In this document: one piece after another, positions 16,832-29,213 of the stretch
How the letters are laid out: each line of letters opens with the position of its first letter
Numbering within the stretch: position 1 is the first letter of the stretch
Source: Elusimicrobiota bacterium
Lineage (GTDB): Bacteria > Elusimicrobiota > Elusimicrobia > FEN-1173
DNA length: 64,000 bases
Assembly (NCBI GenBank): GCA_016721625.1
Contig: JADKHR010000001.1
Span: forward strand, 1,550,001 to 1,614,000
Direction: 5' to 3'
Position numbers and translations under genes: made by a program
Notes under the pieces: model-generated
What the model saw: the letters and a program-made list of their open reading frames with translations, nothing else
Told to the model about the DNA's origin: nothing
The model's database searches: none

Positions 16832-17991
16832 GGCACCGTGACCGCCGGGTTAAGTTGGTGAAGGAATTCTTCACAGGGGATGCAAAGAATTTTTCCGAAC
16901 CGTAGTTTCTTGTCGCCACGATAAAGCAAGTACCCTTTCGCCTCCGGATAATCCTCCAGGAAATTCTTGAGCCCCCGGAGGTCTTCGGCCCGGATTCGGT
17001 TTGTATTCTTGACTTCAATGCCGAAAAACACGTCGGGCCCATAGACCACGAAATCGACTTCTAATCCCCATCGGGTTTGCCAAAAGAAAAGGTCCGCTCC
17101 TCCCCGCCGATAGGCCGCCCACGCTCTCAAATGCTGGGCGACCAAGCCTTCCAACGCCAAGCCGTCGATTTCCTCGGGCCGGTCCAGGGGGCCTCTCTTC
17201 CTCAAGGATCGAAAGACTCCCGCATCAAAGTAATAGAATTTGGAGTGGGAAATCAGGTCCCGTTTTGCCCGTTTGGAAAAAATGGGAACCCGAAAAGCCA
17301 ACAGGAGGTCCTCTAATATTTCCACGAAGGATTCGACCGTCTTTCTTTCAACCCCGCACTCCCGGGAGACGTTGCTGATGTTTAATGGGGAGCCGTGGGA
17401 AAAACCAATGGCCTCCATGAATCTAGAAAAATTTCCCGCGTCCCGCACCAGCCCTTCCATTTTGACCTCCTCCTTAAGATAAACCCCTGAGTAGGCGGCC
17501 AATGTTTCTTCAGGATGCTTTGAACTCCAGACCATGGGTAGCAAACCTTGATCCAGAGCCTTTTGCATTTTGAAATCCTTACCCAATTCAACGGCCATAA
17601 ACGGATGAAGGGTGCAATAGAGAGCTCGACCACCAAGGAGGTTGGCCCCCCCGCGTTTCAATTTACGGGCACTGGACCCCGTTAGGATGAACCGTCGGTC
17701 TTTTTTTTCCTCGATAAGTAAATGCACCATGTCCAACAACGCGGGAATTTTCTGGACCTCATCAATCACAATGTCTTTGGCTTCGGGGTGGGCGTCAACC
17801 CATGGTTTAAGGTTTTCAGGATGGGCCCCGTAGGCATGTTCATTGGCCGCATTCAGGAGGTCGAGCCAAAGGGCCTGGGGAAACATGGATCGAACCCAGG
17901 TGGATTTTCCCGTTCCCCTCGGCCCGAAAAGGAAAAAATGTCCGTCGGGAGGCTCAAATAATCGCCGTATCGTTTCCATATAAGCAGGCAT
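16822..17991 (-). CDS. AAA_14/DUF4143-family ATPase
   Basis: The 389-residue protein has Walker A GPRGTGKST near residue 24, Walker B-type IVIDEVQKIP and sensor ILTGSSARKLKR, then a winged-helix region and a C-terminal DUF4143 domain with the nuclease-like WGLEVDFVVYG and IEVKN motifs. Such proteins are widespread, often multi-copy and strain-variable, and their function is poorly known. The start may be 17991 or the internal Met at 17979. It is visibly less GC-rich than its neighbours and lies between the giant gene's 3' end and an orphan copy of that end, which suggests insertion or transfer. Confidence 0.93.
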   Translation of the reverse strand: MPAYMETIRRLFEPPDGHFFLFGPRGTGKSTWVRSMFPQALWLDLLNAANEHAYGAHPENLKPWVDAHPEAKDIVIDEVQKIPALLDMVHLLIEEKKDRRFILTGSSARKLKRGGANLLGGRALYCTLHPFMAVELGKDFKMQKALDQGLLPMVWSSKHPEETLAAYSGVYLKEEVKMEGLVRDAGNFSRFMEAIGFSHGSPLNISNVSRECGVERKTVESFVEILEDLLLAFRVPIFSKRAKRDLISHSKFYYFDAGVFRSLRKRGPLDRPEEIDGLALEGLVAQHLRAWAAYRRGGADLFFWQTRWGLEVDFVVYGPDVFFGIEVKNTNRIRAEDLRGLKNFLEDYPEAKGYLLYRGDKKLRFGKILCIPCEEFLHQLNPAVTVPFA

Positions 17992-18053
17992 TATGGAACA
18001 ATACGGCCCGAAATGTCAACGCACTCAGGCCGTTGTTGGGTCGGTAAGTCGGC

Positions 18054-19145
18054 TTACGCTTGCAGGCGGATTAAGGCCTGGGTTTGGGCTTCCCCTTCCA
18101 GGACTTGGAGCGGCGTTTTGAGGGCTTTCAAACGGATGTTTTCTCCCTCTTTTTCTCCCAGGCCTTCCCGGCGGGCCATTTCGGCCAGGTCGCCGGTGAG
18201 AACCACTTCGGTTTCCACCGTGAGCGCGTTCAGGAAAGCGACCAGGACCGATAAGGTCACCCCGAGCCCGGCCCAGAAGGGGACGCCCTCCCGGTCGGTG
18301 ATCACTTGGACCCGATGGGTGGAAGAGAGCTCGGCCAGCCTCGCCCGGATGGCGTCTTGGTTTCCGGAGAGGACCTCAAAGCGGGCGCGTTTCATGATGG
18401 AAAGGTCCATGCCGCGGCCTGCCAGAACATTTCCCAGAGCCTTCGAAAGGGCCTCGGGGTTCAACAGGCCGTCCGGGGATCCGGAGGGCAATCGAACCTC
18501 GACCACCAGACTCTCCGAACGGTCCTGATAATCCCGCCCCAACTGGGCGATCTGGGCCGCGAAGGCCGTGCCGATGGCGGTGGGGATTTCCAAGACGCCA
18601 TTTTTCACCAGCGCCCGATCCAAATCCAAAACCACGGCGCGGCCGGAAGGCAAATTCGCTTCGTGGCCGAAGAACCCGCCGATCTGGATCGGAAGTTTCG
18701 TGGCCGACTCAAAAACCGCCGCGCGAATGGCCGCGCCGATCCCCGCTTGGGTTGGCGTGGCGGCGATCGCCATGCCGAACAACAGGGGCATGGCCAGCTT
18801 GGCCGCCCCCACGCCGGTCGCCGCCGCACCGGTGCCGCTGACAACCACCGCCGCCAGCGCCGCCACTCCGAGCGCGATCAAAACGGGCGCCGTTAATAGT
18901 TTTTGCGTCGCCCAGGCCCCGACGCCGGTGACCGCTTTCCCGAGCCGGGAGAGGGCGGCCTTCGCCGGACCCCAGTTTTTGACCACCCCCTCCCGCAGGG
19001 ACGCGTAAGCGCCCGCCAAAACCGAGCGGTTGATCGCCAGGGCCCCGATCAGCGCGAGGGCGCCCAGGGCCGGGTGAAAGAGATAGGCGATGGGCACCGC
19101 CGCGAACGTGGTTTGCGCCTGGGGCGCTAGGCGCGTTGCCGCCCC
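18054..19145 (-). CDS. C-terminal segment of the giant secreted/membrane protein
   Basis: This frame gives about 360 residues ending in LQA. It starts with hydrophobic helices (YLFHPALGALALIGALAI, then APVLIALGVAALAAVVV and LAMPLLFGMAIAA). A soluble domain follows with RAVVLDLDRALVKNGVLEI and SESLVVEVRLPSGSPDGLL, then another membrane segment (FWAGLGVTLSVLVAFLNAL) and a short polar tail. Removing one G from the GGGG run at 19142-19145 joins it in frame to the preceding segment, through RAATRLAPQAQTTFAAVPIAYLF. On its own it could start at a GTG at 19097, but it has no ribosome site there. I do not recognise the soluble domain. Confidence 0.75.
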   Translation of the reverse strand, partial: GAATRLAPQAQTTFAAVPIAYLFHPALGALALIGALAINRSVLAGAYASLREGVVKNWGPAKAALSRLGKAVTGVGAWATQKLLTAPVLIALGVAALAAVVVSGTGAAATGVGAAKLAMPLLFGMAIAATPTQAGIGAAIRAAVFESATKLPIQIGGFFGHEANLPSGRAVVLDLDRALVKNGVLEIPTAIGTAFAAQIAQLGRDYQDRSESLVVEVRLPSGSPDGLLNPEALSKALGNVLAGRGMDLSIMKRARFEVLSGNQDAIRARLAELSSTHRVQVITDREGVPFWAGLGVTLSVLVAFLNALTVETEVVLTGDLAEMARREGLGEKEGENIRLKALKTPLQVLEGEAQTQALIRLQA

Positions 19146-22100
19146 GCCCTGCCCGGCCGCGAACCGCGCCCTTCGCCTCGGCCCATTGATCCCGGGTCAA
19201 CCCGACCACCGCGAACCGATCCTCGATGTCCGCTTTTGTCATCCGGTCAAACCGGTCTTTTTCCGACAACACCATGAGGCCCGTGATCTCAAAGGCCCCG
19301 AAGGTTCGGCCGAAAGCCTCGCTCAGGGCGGGTTCCGTGCGCCGTGGCATCACGACCACGCGGATCCCCTCCGGCCGATGGAAGGCCAGGAAGCTGGCGC
19401 CCTTAACGTCCTCCAAGCCCGGCACCGCCGCGTTCATCTTTCCAAGCCCCAACGCCTTTAAAACCTCCGAAATCGCCCGAGCCAAATCCGTCCCGGAAGA
19501 ATCGGTGGTGATGACGAACCCCGGCGCCGGCCAGTCCGCGAGGGCGGACACCCGGGCGCGCCCCACCCGCCCGAGGAGTTCCGTCGCAGCGTCCTCCACG
19601 GGCATCCGCCCCGTCGGAAGAACGGCGCCAAGGGCCGAGAGTGGAACGAGCTGGTTGTGGTCGTGCATCGGAACCGAAGCCCCGGACGACAGAGGGTCGG
19701 TCCCCTCGTTGCGAACCACGAGATACCCCGGCGCCGCCGCGATCAACCGCGCCAAATGGGCCACCCCTTTCGGGTCCAATATCTGGTCCTGGGCGGTCAG
19801 CGCCACGTCCAACAGGTGCCCGTCGAAGATGGGGTTGTCGTTGCTCCGGAAGAACCTCCCCTCCTCCGCATCCACGATCCGACCCATGGCCGGATTCAAA
19901 TTCTCAAGCGCCAGGGGGTTCTCCCTGTAATTCTCCGCGCGAGCCTTCGCCCGCCCAGGGTTCCACATCGCCGCGGCCGCAAAGGACCCCAACGGAATCG
20001 CGCGGGCCTGAAGACCGGCGTTCACCGACGGGACCAACCCGTGGTTGCGGTCCTGGGCCGCCAGGGCGCCCAACCGGGTTGGGTCATCTGACGGTTTCTT
20101 TCTGCGGCCAAATATCCACGGGGCGGTGATGCCAAAAAGGCCAAGACCTTCCAGTCCCTTCCCAGCCAAGGGTGACTGGGGGACCTCCATAAAACTCACG
20201 GGTTTCATGGCCGGGAGGGCCTGGGGGGGAAGGAACCCCGGGTCCTCGTCCATTCGTTTCAACTGATCCGAGGCAAAACCATACCATTGCGTCTTCTCGA
20301 CCAATTCCCGGACTTTCAGATAATTGACGCTTAAGTAGAGAAGGTTGTGGTCCCAGGTGAGGGAATCGCGGTTCAGGACACGCCCCGTTTGCGGGTCCAA
20401 GGCCGACGGCGTGGGCCGGCCATCCTGCGGAAGGGATTGAAGCACCTTGGACAAATTGGCCTGCGCACCAGGCTCCCCGGTGGTGGCCAGGAGAGCCGCC
20501 CCGTAGGGGGTCACGACGCGCGGTTTATCCAACCCGAATTCCTCATAATGCCCGGCACCCAAAGAGGTCGGGGCGGATCCGTAGAGGTTTTGTCTCAGAC
20601 GGGCGGACTCGGCCTGGGCGAATTGGACGTAATGGCGATGGCTTCCCCCCAACGTCTTTGGGGCCAGTTTCATTTCATCCATGAAGAGATTTCCCGTCAT
20701 CTCCACGAAAGCGCTTTGACCGAACCCTTCCGCCACATAATTTTCCCCGCGCCGAACCCATTGGTAGTACATGTTGTTCCAGGCCTCGATCGGCAGTTTT
20801 CCCATACCGATAAGCCCCAACACCACCGTGCGCGCTTCGCTGTTTCGGTCGCCGTAGTCGTAGGGCGACAGCGCGAGCACTTTGCCGGTGGTCGCCTCCA
20901 CCTCAATGCGGTGGTTCATCAACCCCTTGTTCATGAAAACCCCGTAATCCGCCTTTTGAATCAGCGCATCCGCCGACCGGGCAATCCCGTCGTCCACTCC
21001 TTTGTAATTGTCGCGCAGAACGGCCAGGGCTTTTGTGTGCAAGAACCCCGAATCAATGGAGGAGTAAAATATTTTCCCGTCCTTGACCTCAGGCCGAACG
21101 CCCCCTTCCAGTTTGATGAATTCTGGAAAAATGCCATGGTAGGTGGGCAACGTTTCCAGAACCTGGAGGACCTCCCGGATGTGGGAGCGGGCCGCCTCGG
21201 GGGACGCGTGTCCTAATTTCTCCGCCGTCAACGTCGACAGCAAATCCAAGGCGATGTCCGCGGGTTTCACGTAGGTCATTCCAGCGGGCCCCGTGTTATT
21301 TCCCACCAAGGGTCCGCCACCGGAGCGCAAAGAAGCCACCCCTTGGTACAAACCTCGGTTGACCGTCTCCGAGAGGACGGCTTCCCCCCCGGACACGGCG
21401 GAAGGGAGGACAGCGGCGACGGGAGCTTCCGCCGATGGCGCCGTCAACGCTTTGTATTCCCGGTACATCCAGGGAACGCGGCGAAGGTTGTTTTCCCAAC
21501 GCTGAATAATCTCCGGGTGGTCCAACTGGGCCGCTTGGTATTGAACGAGCGGAATCACAGGGGCGATAAGTGCCCCCAGAACAAGGAGACGAATCCCATT
21601 TTGCCGGACCTGGGCGGCCGAAAACCGACCCAACTCCCTGATCCCCATACGGAACAGGTGTGGAATTTGGGCGAAGGAAGGCGCCAGAGAGTTCCACGTC
21701 GCCACGGCAATGCCTATAACCGTGGCGGCCAACCCCAAGGAGACGCCTGTAAAGAGGATGGCGGCGAAAGCCGCAACGAAATACCACAACGTCCGGATTT
21801 GTTCCGCCAAGGAGAAAAAGTAGAACCCCGTCGTTCCATCGGACGTGGGAACGGCTCCGCCGGCAAAGACCCCTCCCAAAAACTCCCCGATATACTCGGG
21901 GAAGAAAGCGCCGAGGATGATCATGGATAGGGAGAAAACACCCAAACCGATGGTCATAACAAAGACCACCTGGTTTCCCCAATAGGTCGCCCGATCCGCT
22001 GGCATTTTTTTAAACCAGTCCCGGGGATTTACTCCCTGCAACCAGGAAAGGGCCGGCATAAAGAGGAAAGACGCAAACACAATGGACGCCGCCCGCAGGA

Positions 22101-25100
22101 TTGTGCCCAACGGCAAAACCGTGTTCAAAAAGGGCGAAAAGAGGCCGAAGCCAAACACCATGACCATCAAGATGGCGCTGGAGGTTAGAATACGCCGTTG
22201 GTCTCCCTTCACCAATTTGGCGGCCCAAAGGTCCTTCCATAACACCGACCCAAACTCTCGCCAAAAAACCGGTTTGGCAAGGGCGAGCACGAAGGAGCCA
22301 GGAGTCCCCACTTTTTCCTCCGCACCTGCGACAGCCTTGCGGACCACGGCCGTCCACCCCAATTTGTTGTATCCCAAATGGAAGACCCCGCCCAGGAATA
22401 ACGCCACTCCAGCCGAGGTGTAGGCGACGGCCGCATAGGGCATGAAGTAGGGCAGGATCGTGACCGAAAGAATGGAAAACCCCACCGCAAAGGGCCAGCG
22501 GAACCGCCATAAATAGGTGAAATAGCTGGGGTTCTCCCCGCCGACCACGGACGGAATCCAGGGCGCGGCCGGGGCCAAGGCCCCCAGTTCCGGAGAAAGG
22601 TCCCGTTGCATGGCCCGCCAGGTGCGCCAGAGCCGCTCCGCGATAAAAAGAGGCTTCTTGACGATATTGATCATCAAGACCATGTTGGAGGCGACCCATT
22701 CCGCCATGCCGAGGAGGACAAATCCCCCGGAGTGAAAGGCCCGAACAATCAACTCCCCCTGGGGCCCCCCCGTCCATAAAACAGGGACCAAGAGCAAGAG
22801 GGAAATCCCAATGGCCGGCAAGGGGATAACCCCCAAGGCGGGGACGAGAAGTCCCAATCCGGTCAAAAGGACGCCCCCGATGATCATTGTTTTCATGATA
22901 CCGCCGGTGGTTTCCCTCACCGAGGAATGGAAGTGGGCGCTCAAGAGGGAACGATTCAATTCGCGGAGTTCCGCGGATGACAACGAACCCCCTCGGAACC
23001 CCCTGGTATAGAGGTCCGTCATGGTTTCACTGAAACTGCGGGAAAGATGGAAATCCCCGCTAATGACGACCTTCGGCAACAGTTGGTTTAAGATGTCGCG
23101 GAGCTGGCCCGCGCTCGCTTTGTTGGGGTCCGTCACCCCCAACTCCTTCAGGGCCCCGAGCACGACCGCATCGATCCCGACCGGCCCCGCCTCCATCGCT
23201 TCCGCTAACTGTTGGCGCATCTTGCCCCAACGGACATCTCCCCAGCGAAAATCACGGCCGCCGACCGATTCCACGTCGAACACCTCGCGCCGGGGCGGCA
23301 TCCGTTTTCCAACGACCAAGGCCTTGATCGCGGGAGAAAACTTCGGCAGGATCATGAGGACGAGGGTGGCGGTGAGCGCCCACTCCAAGGGGAACGGGAA
23401 GAGGATCTCGATCCGACCGGGGAAGAACATCGCGTCGAACATGATGAGGAGCTGGAAGAACCACACCAATTCTCCCACCAGGCCGTAGAGCATCAGGTTG
23501 GACTCGAATTTGTGGCCGATCCCGAGGGGCGGCGCCCGTTTCAACCCCTCCGCCTCCTGGCGACGCACGAGGGCGCTGATCTTTCGGTAATCGGCCCCAA
23601 ACAAAAACCACGTGGCGACACCCGCCGCCAGGGTAAGGCCCACGGCGGCGGGCCACTGGGAAAGGAGCGCTTCCAACCCCGGCACGAGCCCGAAGGCAAC
23701 ACTAAGAACCAACGGCAAAACAAAGAACGCCGGAACCAGCCCCGTCAAAACCGCCGCGAGGTTGGGACGATCGCGCACAAGAGGGGTCCAGCGCATGCCC
23801 ACGATCTGGGGAATGTCGAACACCGGGATCCACTTGGTCTCCGACCGGTTGGTCTCGGAGGGTTGGTTGTACATGGGATCTTCGCTCATCATCACGTTGG
23901 CCAGTCCCATCGTCCCCAGGAGGTTCCCCATGATTTCGTCTTCCCCCTTCAACCGGAGGTCCCCGGACTTCTTGAATGTCCCATCCTTGGCCGGCGGCCA
24001 AAGTCTCTCGTAGGCCTGGTTCTTGATGATGCGCTCGAACACCGCATCGGATCGATAGCAGTATTTCCCAGGCGCGCGAAGGGTGCCGAAGGTGTAGTAC
24101 TGGGCCTCCTGGATGTGGGTCAACATATCCTGGGCGAACCACTTCATGAGGAACGCATGTCCCGTTGCATAAAAATCGTTGAACGTCATTTTGGTCCGCC
24201 AAATGACGGTGGGATGGCCGTTGGGATCTTTATTCCGATCGTCCAGAACCGTCCCGGCCCACTTCAAGAGACCGTCGTAGGAGAGCATGTTGCCTTGATC
24301 GTAAACAGCCATCGCCCGGATGGGATTGGTTCGCTGTTCCAACGGTCGGCTCACATTTTTGTCGCGAAGGCGGCGCAGATCGTCGTCTTCGGCAGGGTTG
24401 CCCCCCACCACGCGTCGGATGCCGTTGGTGTAGGGGTTGCCCTGATTGGGACGCATCGCCAGAATCTGGTTGCGGAATTTAACATCTGAGAGGAGCATGT
24501 CCATGAGGGCGCTTCGAAGCTCGGGGTTTGCCTCCAGTTGAGCCTTCACCCCATCGCGCGCCTCGTTGTATCTCGATTGGGCGACCACTTTGCCGAACCC
24601 CAAGCCCGCGTCGGGATTTAACCTCTCCCACCCTCCATCGCCGATGGCGGACCAAAGAGAGCGTTCCTCCCCCGAACTCTTTTCCTCGGCGAGGGCGAGG
24701 ACCTTTGAACGCCAATCCTTGTTCAAAAGAGCCAAAGCGGCCGCATCGGTGTTTTGCTCTATGTCGTCCCGGGCCATTTGGATCATCGTGGCGAGCACCT
24801 GGGGATCCTCGAGGGCCGGGCGGAGGTCGGGATCCACGTTCACGTCGGGATCGGTTCGGGTGTATTCGCCTTCTCCTTCCATCATGTAGCGAACGAGCTG
24901 TAAATGGGTGAACGGTTTGATCAGGGGGCGGTCCCGAAGCATGAAATAGAGCCGGGATTTGATGGCCTTCGCCGCCTCCTGGGCCTCTTGATCCGTGAAG
25001 GGCCGACGGAGAAGCGCGCGCAGAGAATCGGGCTTGAGGTTGTCGTCCACGTATTTCTCGAAGTTCTTGGCGACCGCGTCGAAATCCGCGTCGCTCGGAT

Positions 25101-28100
25101 CCCCCCCGTTCTCGTTCCGCACTTGGATCATTAAAGCGTAATAAAGGTTTTGAGAGGCGTTGGGGTCCTTCTCCTTGCTTTCCTGTGTTCGGCGGTAATC
25201 CTCGTAGATTTGCGGGATGGCTTGGGCCAAAACGCTTGGCGTCAAGTTGGCGATGTCCTCGTGGGAGAAGTGGAAGGGATTGCCGTCTTTCGGATTGGCG
25301 GTGTTCTTGATGAAAAAGGCCATGGTCGCCAGAGTTTTCGTCTCCTGGGTAAACCGCTTGGCCTCCATCATTTCTTCGTTCACGTAAGGCTCTACGAGGG
25401 GGTGATCCCGCTTTCCGATTAGACGCCGGGCCCGGCTGTAAGTGTACATGCTGAGGGCCACCACGGGCGAAAGGACGTAGGGACTTATGAAACCAAAATA
25501 GTAGAGGATGTAGCTCACCACGATCATGGGGCCGGCGGAAAGAAAGACCGAAAATGTCCAATTAACCCCAAGGAAAAGCAGACCCGCAAAGGTGGCCGCT
25601 CCCGCGGATAAGGTCGCGATAAAAAAGATGGACCGCCGGTGGGGACGCGTTTCTTCCTTGACATGGGCTTCTCGGGGAGCATCTCCGGATTTCGGCCGCA
25701 GGGTGAACCGGCGCCAAAGGAGCTTCCCCGCTTGGAACGCGGTGATCGAACCCACGATCGCCGCCAGGAAAGGCAACAGGGTGAAACCATTCTGTTGCCT
25801 TTGGAAGAAGCGCCATCGATCAAAACCGTTCATGCCCTTCATCCAGATGGAGGGAGGCATCCACTCGTAAAGACGGTCCCGAACCAAGTGGCTGTTCATC
25901 GTCACAACGGACCGCATGACCCGTTTTTCCACGAAATCCCTGAATTCGGCAGGGGTGTAGCCGATCATGGGAGCGAAAACTCGGTCCAAGCCCATGTTCA
26001 CTTTTTGGTTGGGGTTCATGGCATCCAGAACCAGCAAAAGGCCCAGGCGATTGTTTGACTCGGTTTTACTGCCAAAAATGATCGCTCCCAGTTTGAGATC
26101 GTAGGTCCCGCGGGGGGTCTTGGTGATCGAATCAACCGATTTGACCTCATCTCTCTCCCGCGCTTCAGCCAACAACTTTTCCGTTTCAAGCACCCGATCC
26201 ACCAACAATCGCAGACGCACGGGAGAAATGCGCCGCTGAACCATTTGATCAATCAGACGGTCGGTCGCATCCGCCGGCAAAGTGGCGCCGAGCCGCGAGA
26301 GCTCCTGTTGGATCGTGTTTTTGAAGGTCTCCCTGGGGAGAGTTTCTTGGAGAATCTCCGACCGGGGGAGTTTGGCCAACCCCAACTTGAAGTTGTCGGC
26401 CCAAAAAAGTGTATCCATGACCCGGTCTTCCCCCAGCGTTACCCCGAGCTTTTTGGCTTTTTCCCGAAAGACGGAGGACAAGGAGAGCCACCCGTGGATG
26501 TCCTTTAACTCAATCCCGCCGGACTGCGCATTCGAGGCCATCACGAGCGCATCCTGAGGAGTGAGCGCCCAATTCGCCTCCGCGAATAGTTTCGTCAATC
26601 GGTCCGCCATCGCATAACGCGCGGTCATTTGCGCGAGGTCCCTTTGGATCGCCGCATCGAGGCCCAACCCCAGTTCTTTTTCCAGGGCGGCGACCTGGAC
26701 GGGGTCCGTCACACCGTATTTGCGGAACAGCTCCGACGCGTGCGCGCCCACCACGCCCTTCATCTCATCGTTCTGGTTGATCTCCTCCATCGTGCGGCCC
26801 GGGTAAATCACCTGGGCCACACGCTGGCTAAGTCCGACGAAGCGCAGGAGAGTCTCCTCCTCCGAGAACCCTTCCGATTGCATTTGACCTAAATAGAACT
26901 CGACCTCGCCACGAGAAACGCTCTTCCCATAAAGAGCGTGCGCTTTTCGAACAAGAGATCGGACGACGTCGCCTCTCCGATCCAGGTTTTCCAACTCCGA
27001 ACGCCAGTATCCCCGGCGGGCCACCCGCTCCGAGGTCCGCTGTTCCTGAAAGGGCTCCAATAGCGTTTGTTCGCGATGTGCGGTGTCCCGAAGCGCCCGC
27101 ACTCGGTCGATGCGGGCGTCCTGGCCCGCCAAGAAATCCACCAGGAGGGGCGTCGCTGATTCCTCCAACTCCAACAGGGTGGATTTGATCCCCGCCGCCA
27201 AATCGACCCCCGGATTCTGGCGGGCCAGATCCGGAAGGATAAGGTCGGTGAAGACTTCGCGGATTTGGGATTGGAGTTCCGCCATTTGGTGCTGGGCCCC
27301 GAAGATTTTCCCTTCCTTGACTCCCTCTCCGCGAAGACGGCGACCCAGATCCTCCCAAGCCCGAGCGATTTTTTCCATCCGAGCCCGGTCGGGCACCTCG
27401 CCTTGGGTTTCCTGCGTGACCACCATGACCCGGGCGCGAAGCCCCCACGTTTCTCCCTTGGGCATCGTGTAAATGTCCTGCCGTCCCGTCGCCTCGAACC
27501 GACGGCGGGCATAGGACTCGAGGTAGTCGTTCATTTTATCCGCTTCTCGCCGGTAAGGAATCACCAGCGCGTTGACGACTTCGGGCGTGAGATATTCGCC
27601 GTAGGTGGCCTTGGCGGCTTTTTGGAGCTTGGCCAAATCTTCGAACCAGGCGCGCAGATGGGGTTCACCCTCCCCACGCTCATGAAGGCGGACGGAAAGG
27701 CCGAACCGCTGAGCCTCGCTCATCTGGGGAACGCCGGGAAGGCTCTCGATGTTTCGGGCCTCCAATTGCTTCGCCTGGGCGTCGTAGCGGAAGATGCGCG
27801 CGATGTCGCTCCGCGTCTGGATCTTGTTCCGAATCAGATTTTGGAAAGCGGCCAAGTCGCCGCGGGCCAGCTCATCTGGGACCGCGGTTTCCTGGTAGAT
27901 CCGCTGGTACGCCATATGAACGGCCAAAAGGAAAAACCGGTCTCCTTCCTCCCGCACCAACTCCTCCGGTCCCATCCGTCGAAGCCGCATCCACTGAGAC
28001 GCCATGTAGACGGCGTCTCCGCCGGCCACCTTGCGGGCGTAAAGGGCCTCGCGGCGAGGGGGAAGGACTTTTCCGTCGGAAAGCGTCACGCTCTCCCCTT

Positions 28101-29213
28101 TTAAAAAATGGAGGACGAGACGCTTTTCGTCCGCCGTCATCCCCGACGGCCAGGCCTTTGCATTGGTCTCCAAGTCCCGGGCCAGCTCCGCCCCCCCCCG
28201 AGCCGTCGCCCGGTAGGCCTGGGAAAGGTCGCTAAAGAAAACGTTAATGTCTTCTTGAAGAGTGAGGCGAGGGTCCCGGGCGAAGGGGGCCTCGGGCCGG
28301 AGACTGTTCAAAAGCTCAAAAAAGTACTGCCCATCGCCCGCTTCCAAAGGCACGGAATGCTTCCGGGCCGCTTGGTGGATCCACGTCAATTGCTTTAGGC
28401 CGGTTTCCAAATCCTCCCCCGTCAATTTCTCGAAGGTCTTTTGTTTCAGCTCCATCGGAAGCCGGAATATGTTTTCCAGCATACGCGTTCGGGCGGCCAA
28501 TTCCCCCCAAGCCCGAACGCGCTCGATGGGGTTCTCGCTGTCGATGTCCATCTTCCCCGGCAAGCCGATCAATTGAGAATATGCCTCGATGGGTTTCCGA
28601 AGGTTCTTGGCGGTGTAAAGAACCCGCTGGAGATGCGCCCGCATTTCAGCGTTGGACCAGTTTTCTCGCGCCCAGTCCACCGAGAGGGAGGCCAGGATTC
28701 CTTGGTTGTCCGCTGAAAGCCAGTTGAGCGCGCCTCCTTCCCGGGAACTCCGGGAGAAACGAATGAGTTCGTGGACTTCCGGCATAGCGCTCAGGGCGTA
28801 CGCATGGTTCATAAAAGCGTCGTAGGCGGATTTCAGGCGCGCGCGGTTCTCCGGTTTGGAAGCCTCGCGGGGGTCGGTGATGCCGAGGTCGCGCATGAAC
28901 TGGGTGGCCCAGTAGAGAGAGGTGGCCATGACCATCTTATTTTTTTCCACGCTCAGTTCGATGGCGATCTGGGATTCGAGCTCGCGGATTTGGCCGGCCC
29001 GTTCCTGCCGGACGCCCTTGTCCTTGGCGGCCGCATACTCGGCGTGGAGGGCGGCCAAACGCTCATTCATGAAGCGCAAGCGAACGGCGTCCGGTTCCTG
29101 GGCGAGTTCCGCCATTCCCACCTTTTCCGTGAAACGCCGGACGGCGGGGGCGAAGACGTCGCTCACCAGGTCCATGAAGGGCTCCATCTTCTTGGAATCC
29201 AATCCGTTGGCCA
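19142..29213 (-). CDS. Central segment of the giant protein: helical region, membrane clusters, glycoamylase-like and HxHxQ domains
   Basis: About 3,357 residues (roughly 3,586-6,942 of the joined protein). The first 1,100 are helical and charged. Membrane clusters lie near 4,720-4,850 and 5,400-6,140. A glycoamylase-like domain at about 6,220-6,560 has NNTGPAGMTYVKPADIALDL, IFYSSIDSGFLH and PRVVTPYGAALLATTG, closely paralleling the gene at 12993. At about 6,690-6,880 is a HIT/GalT-superfamily-like domain with an HxHxQ motif (VPMHDHNQLVPL). The open frame extends past both ends only as out-of-frame nonsense: before 29213 and after about 19145 the composition becomes Arg/Gly-rich. I infer that it is the middle of one continuous gene. 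Confidence 0.78.
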
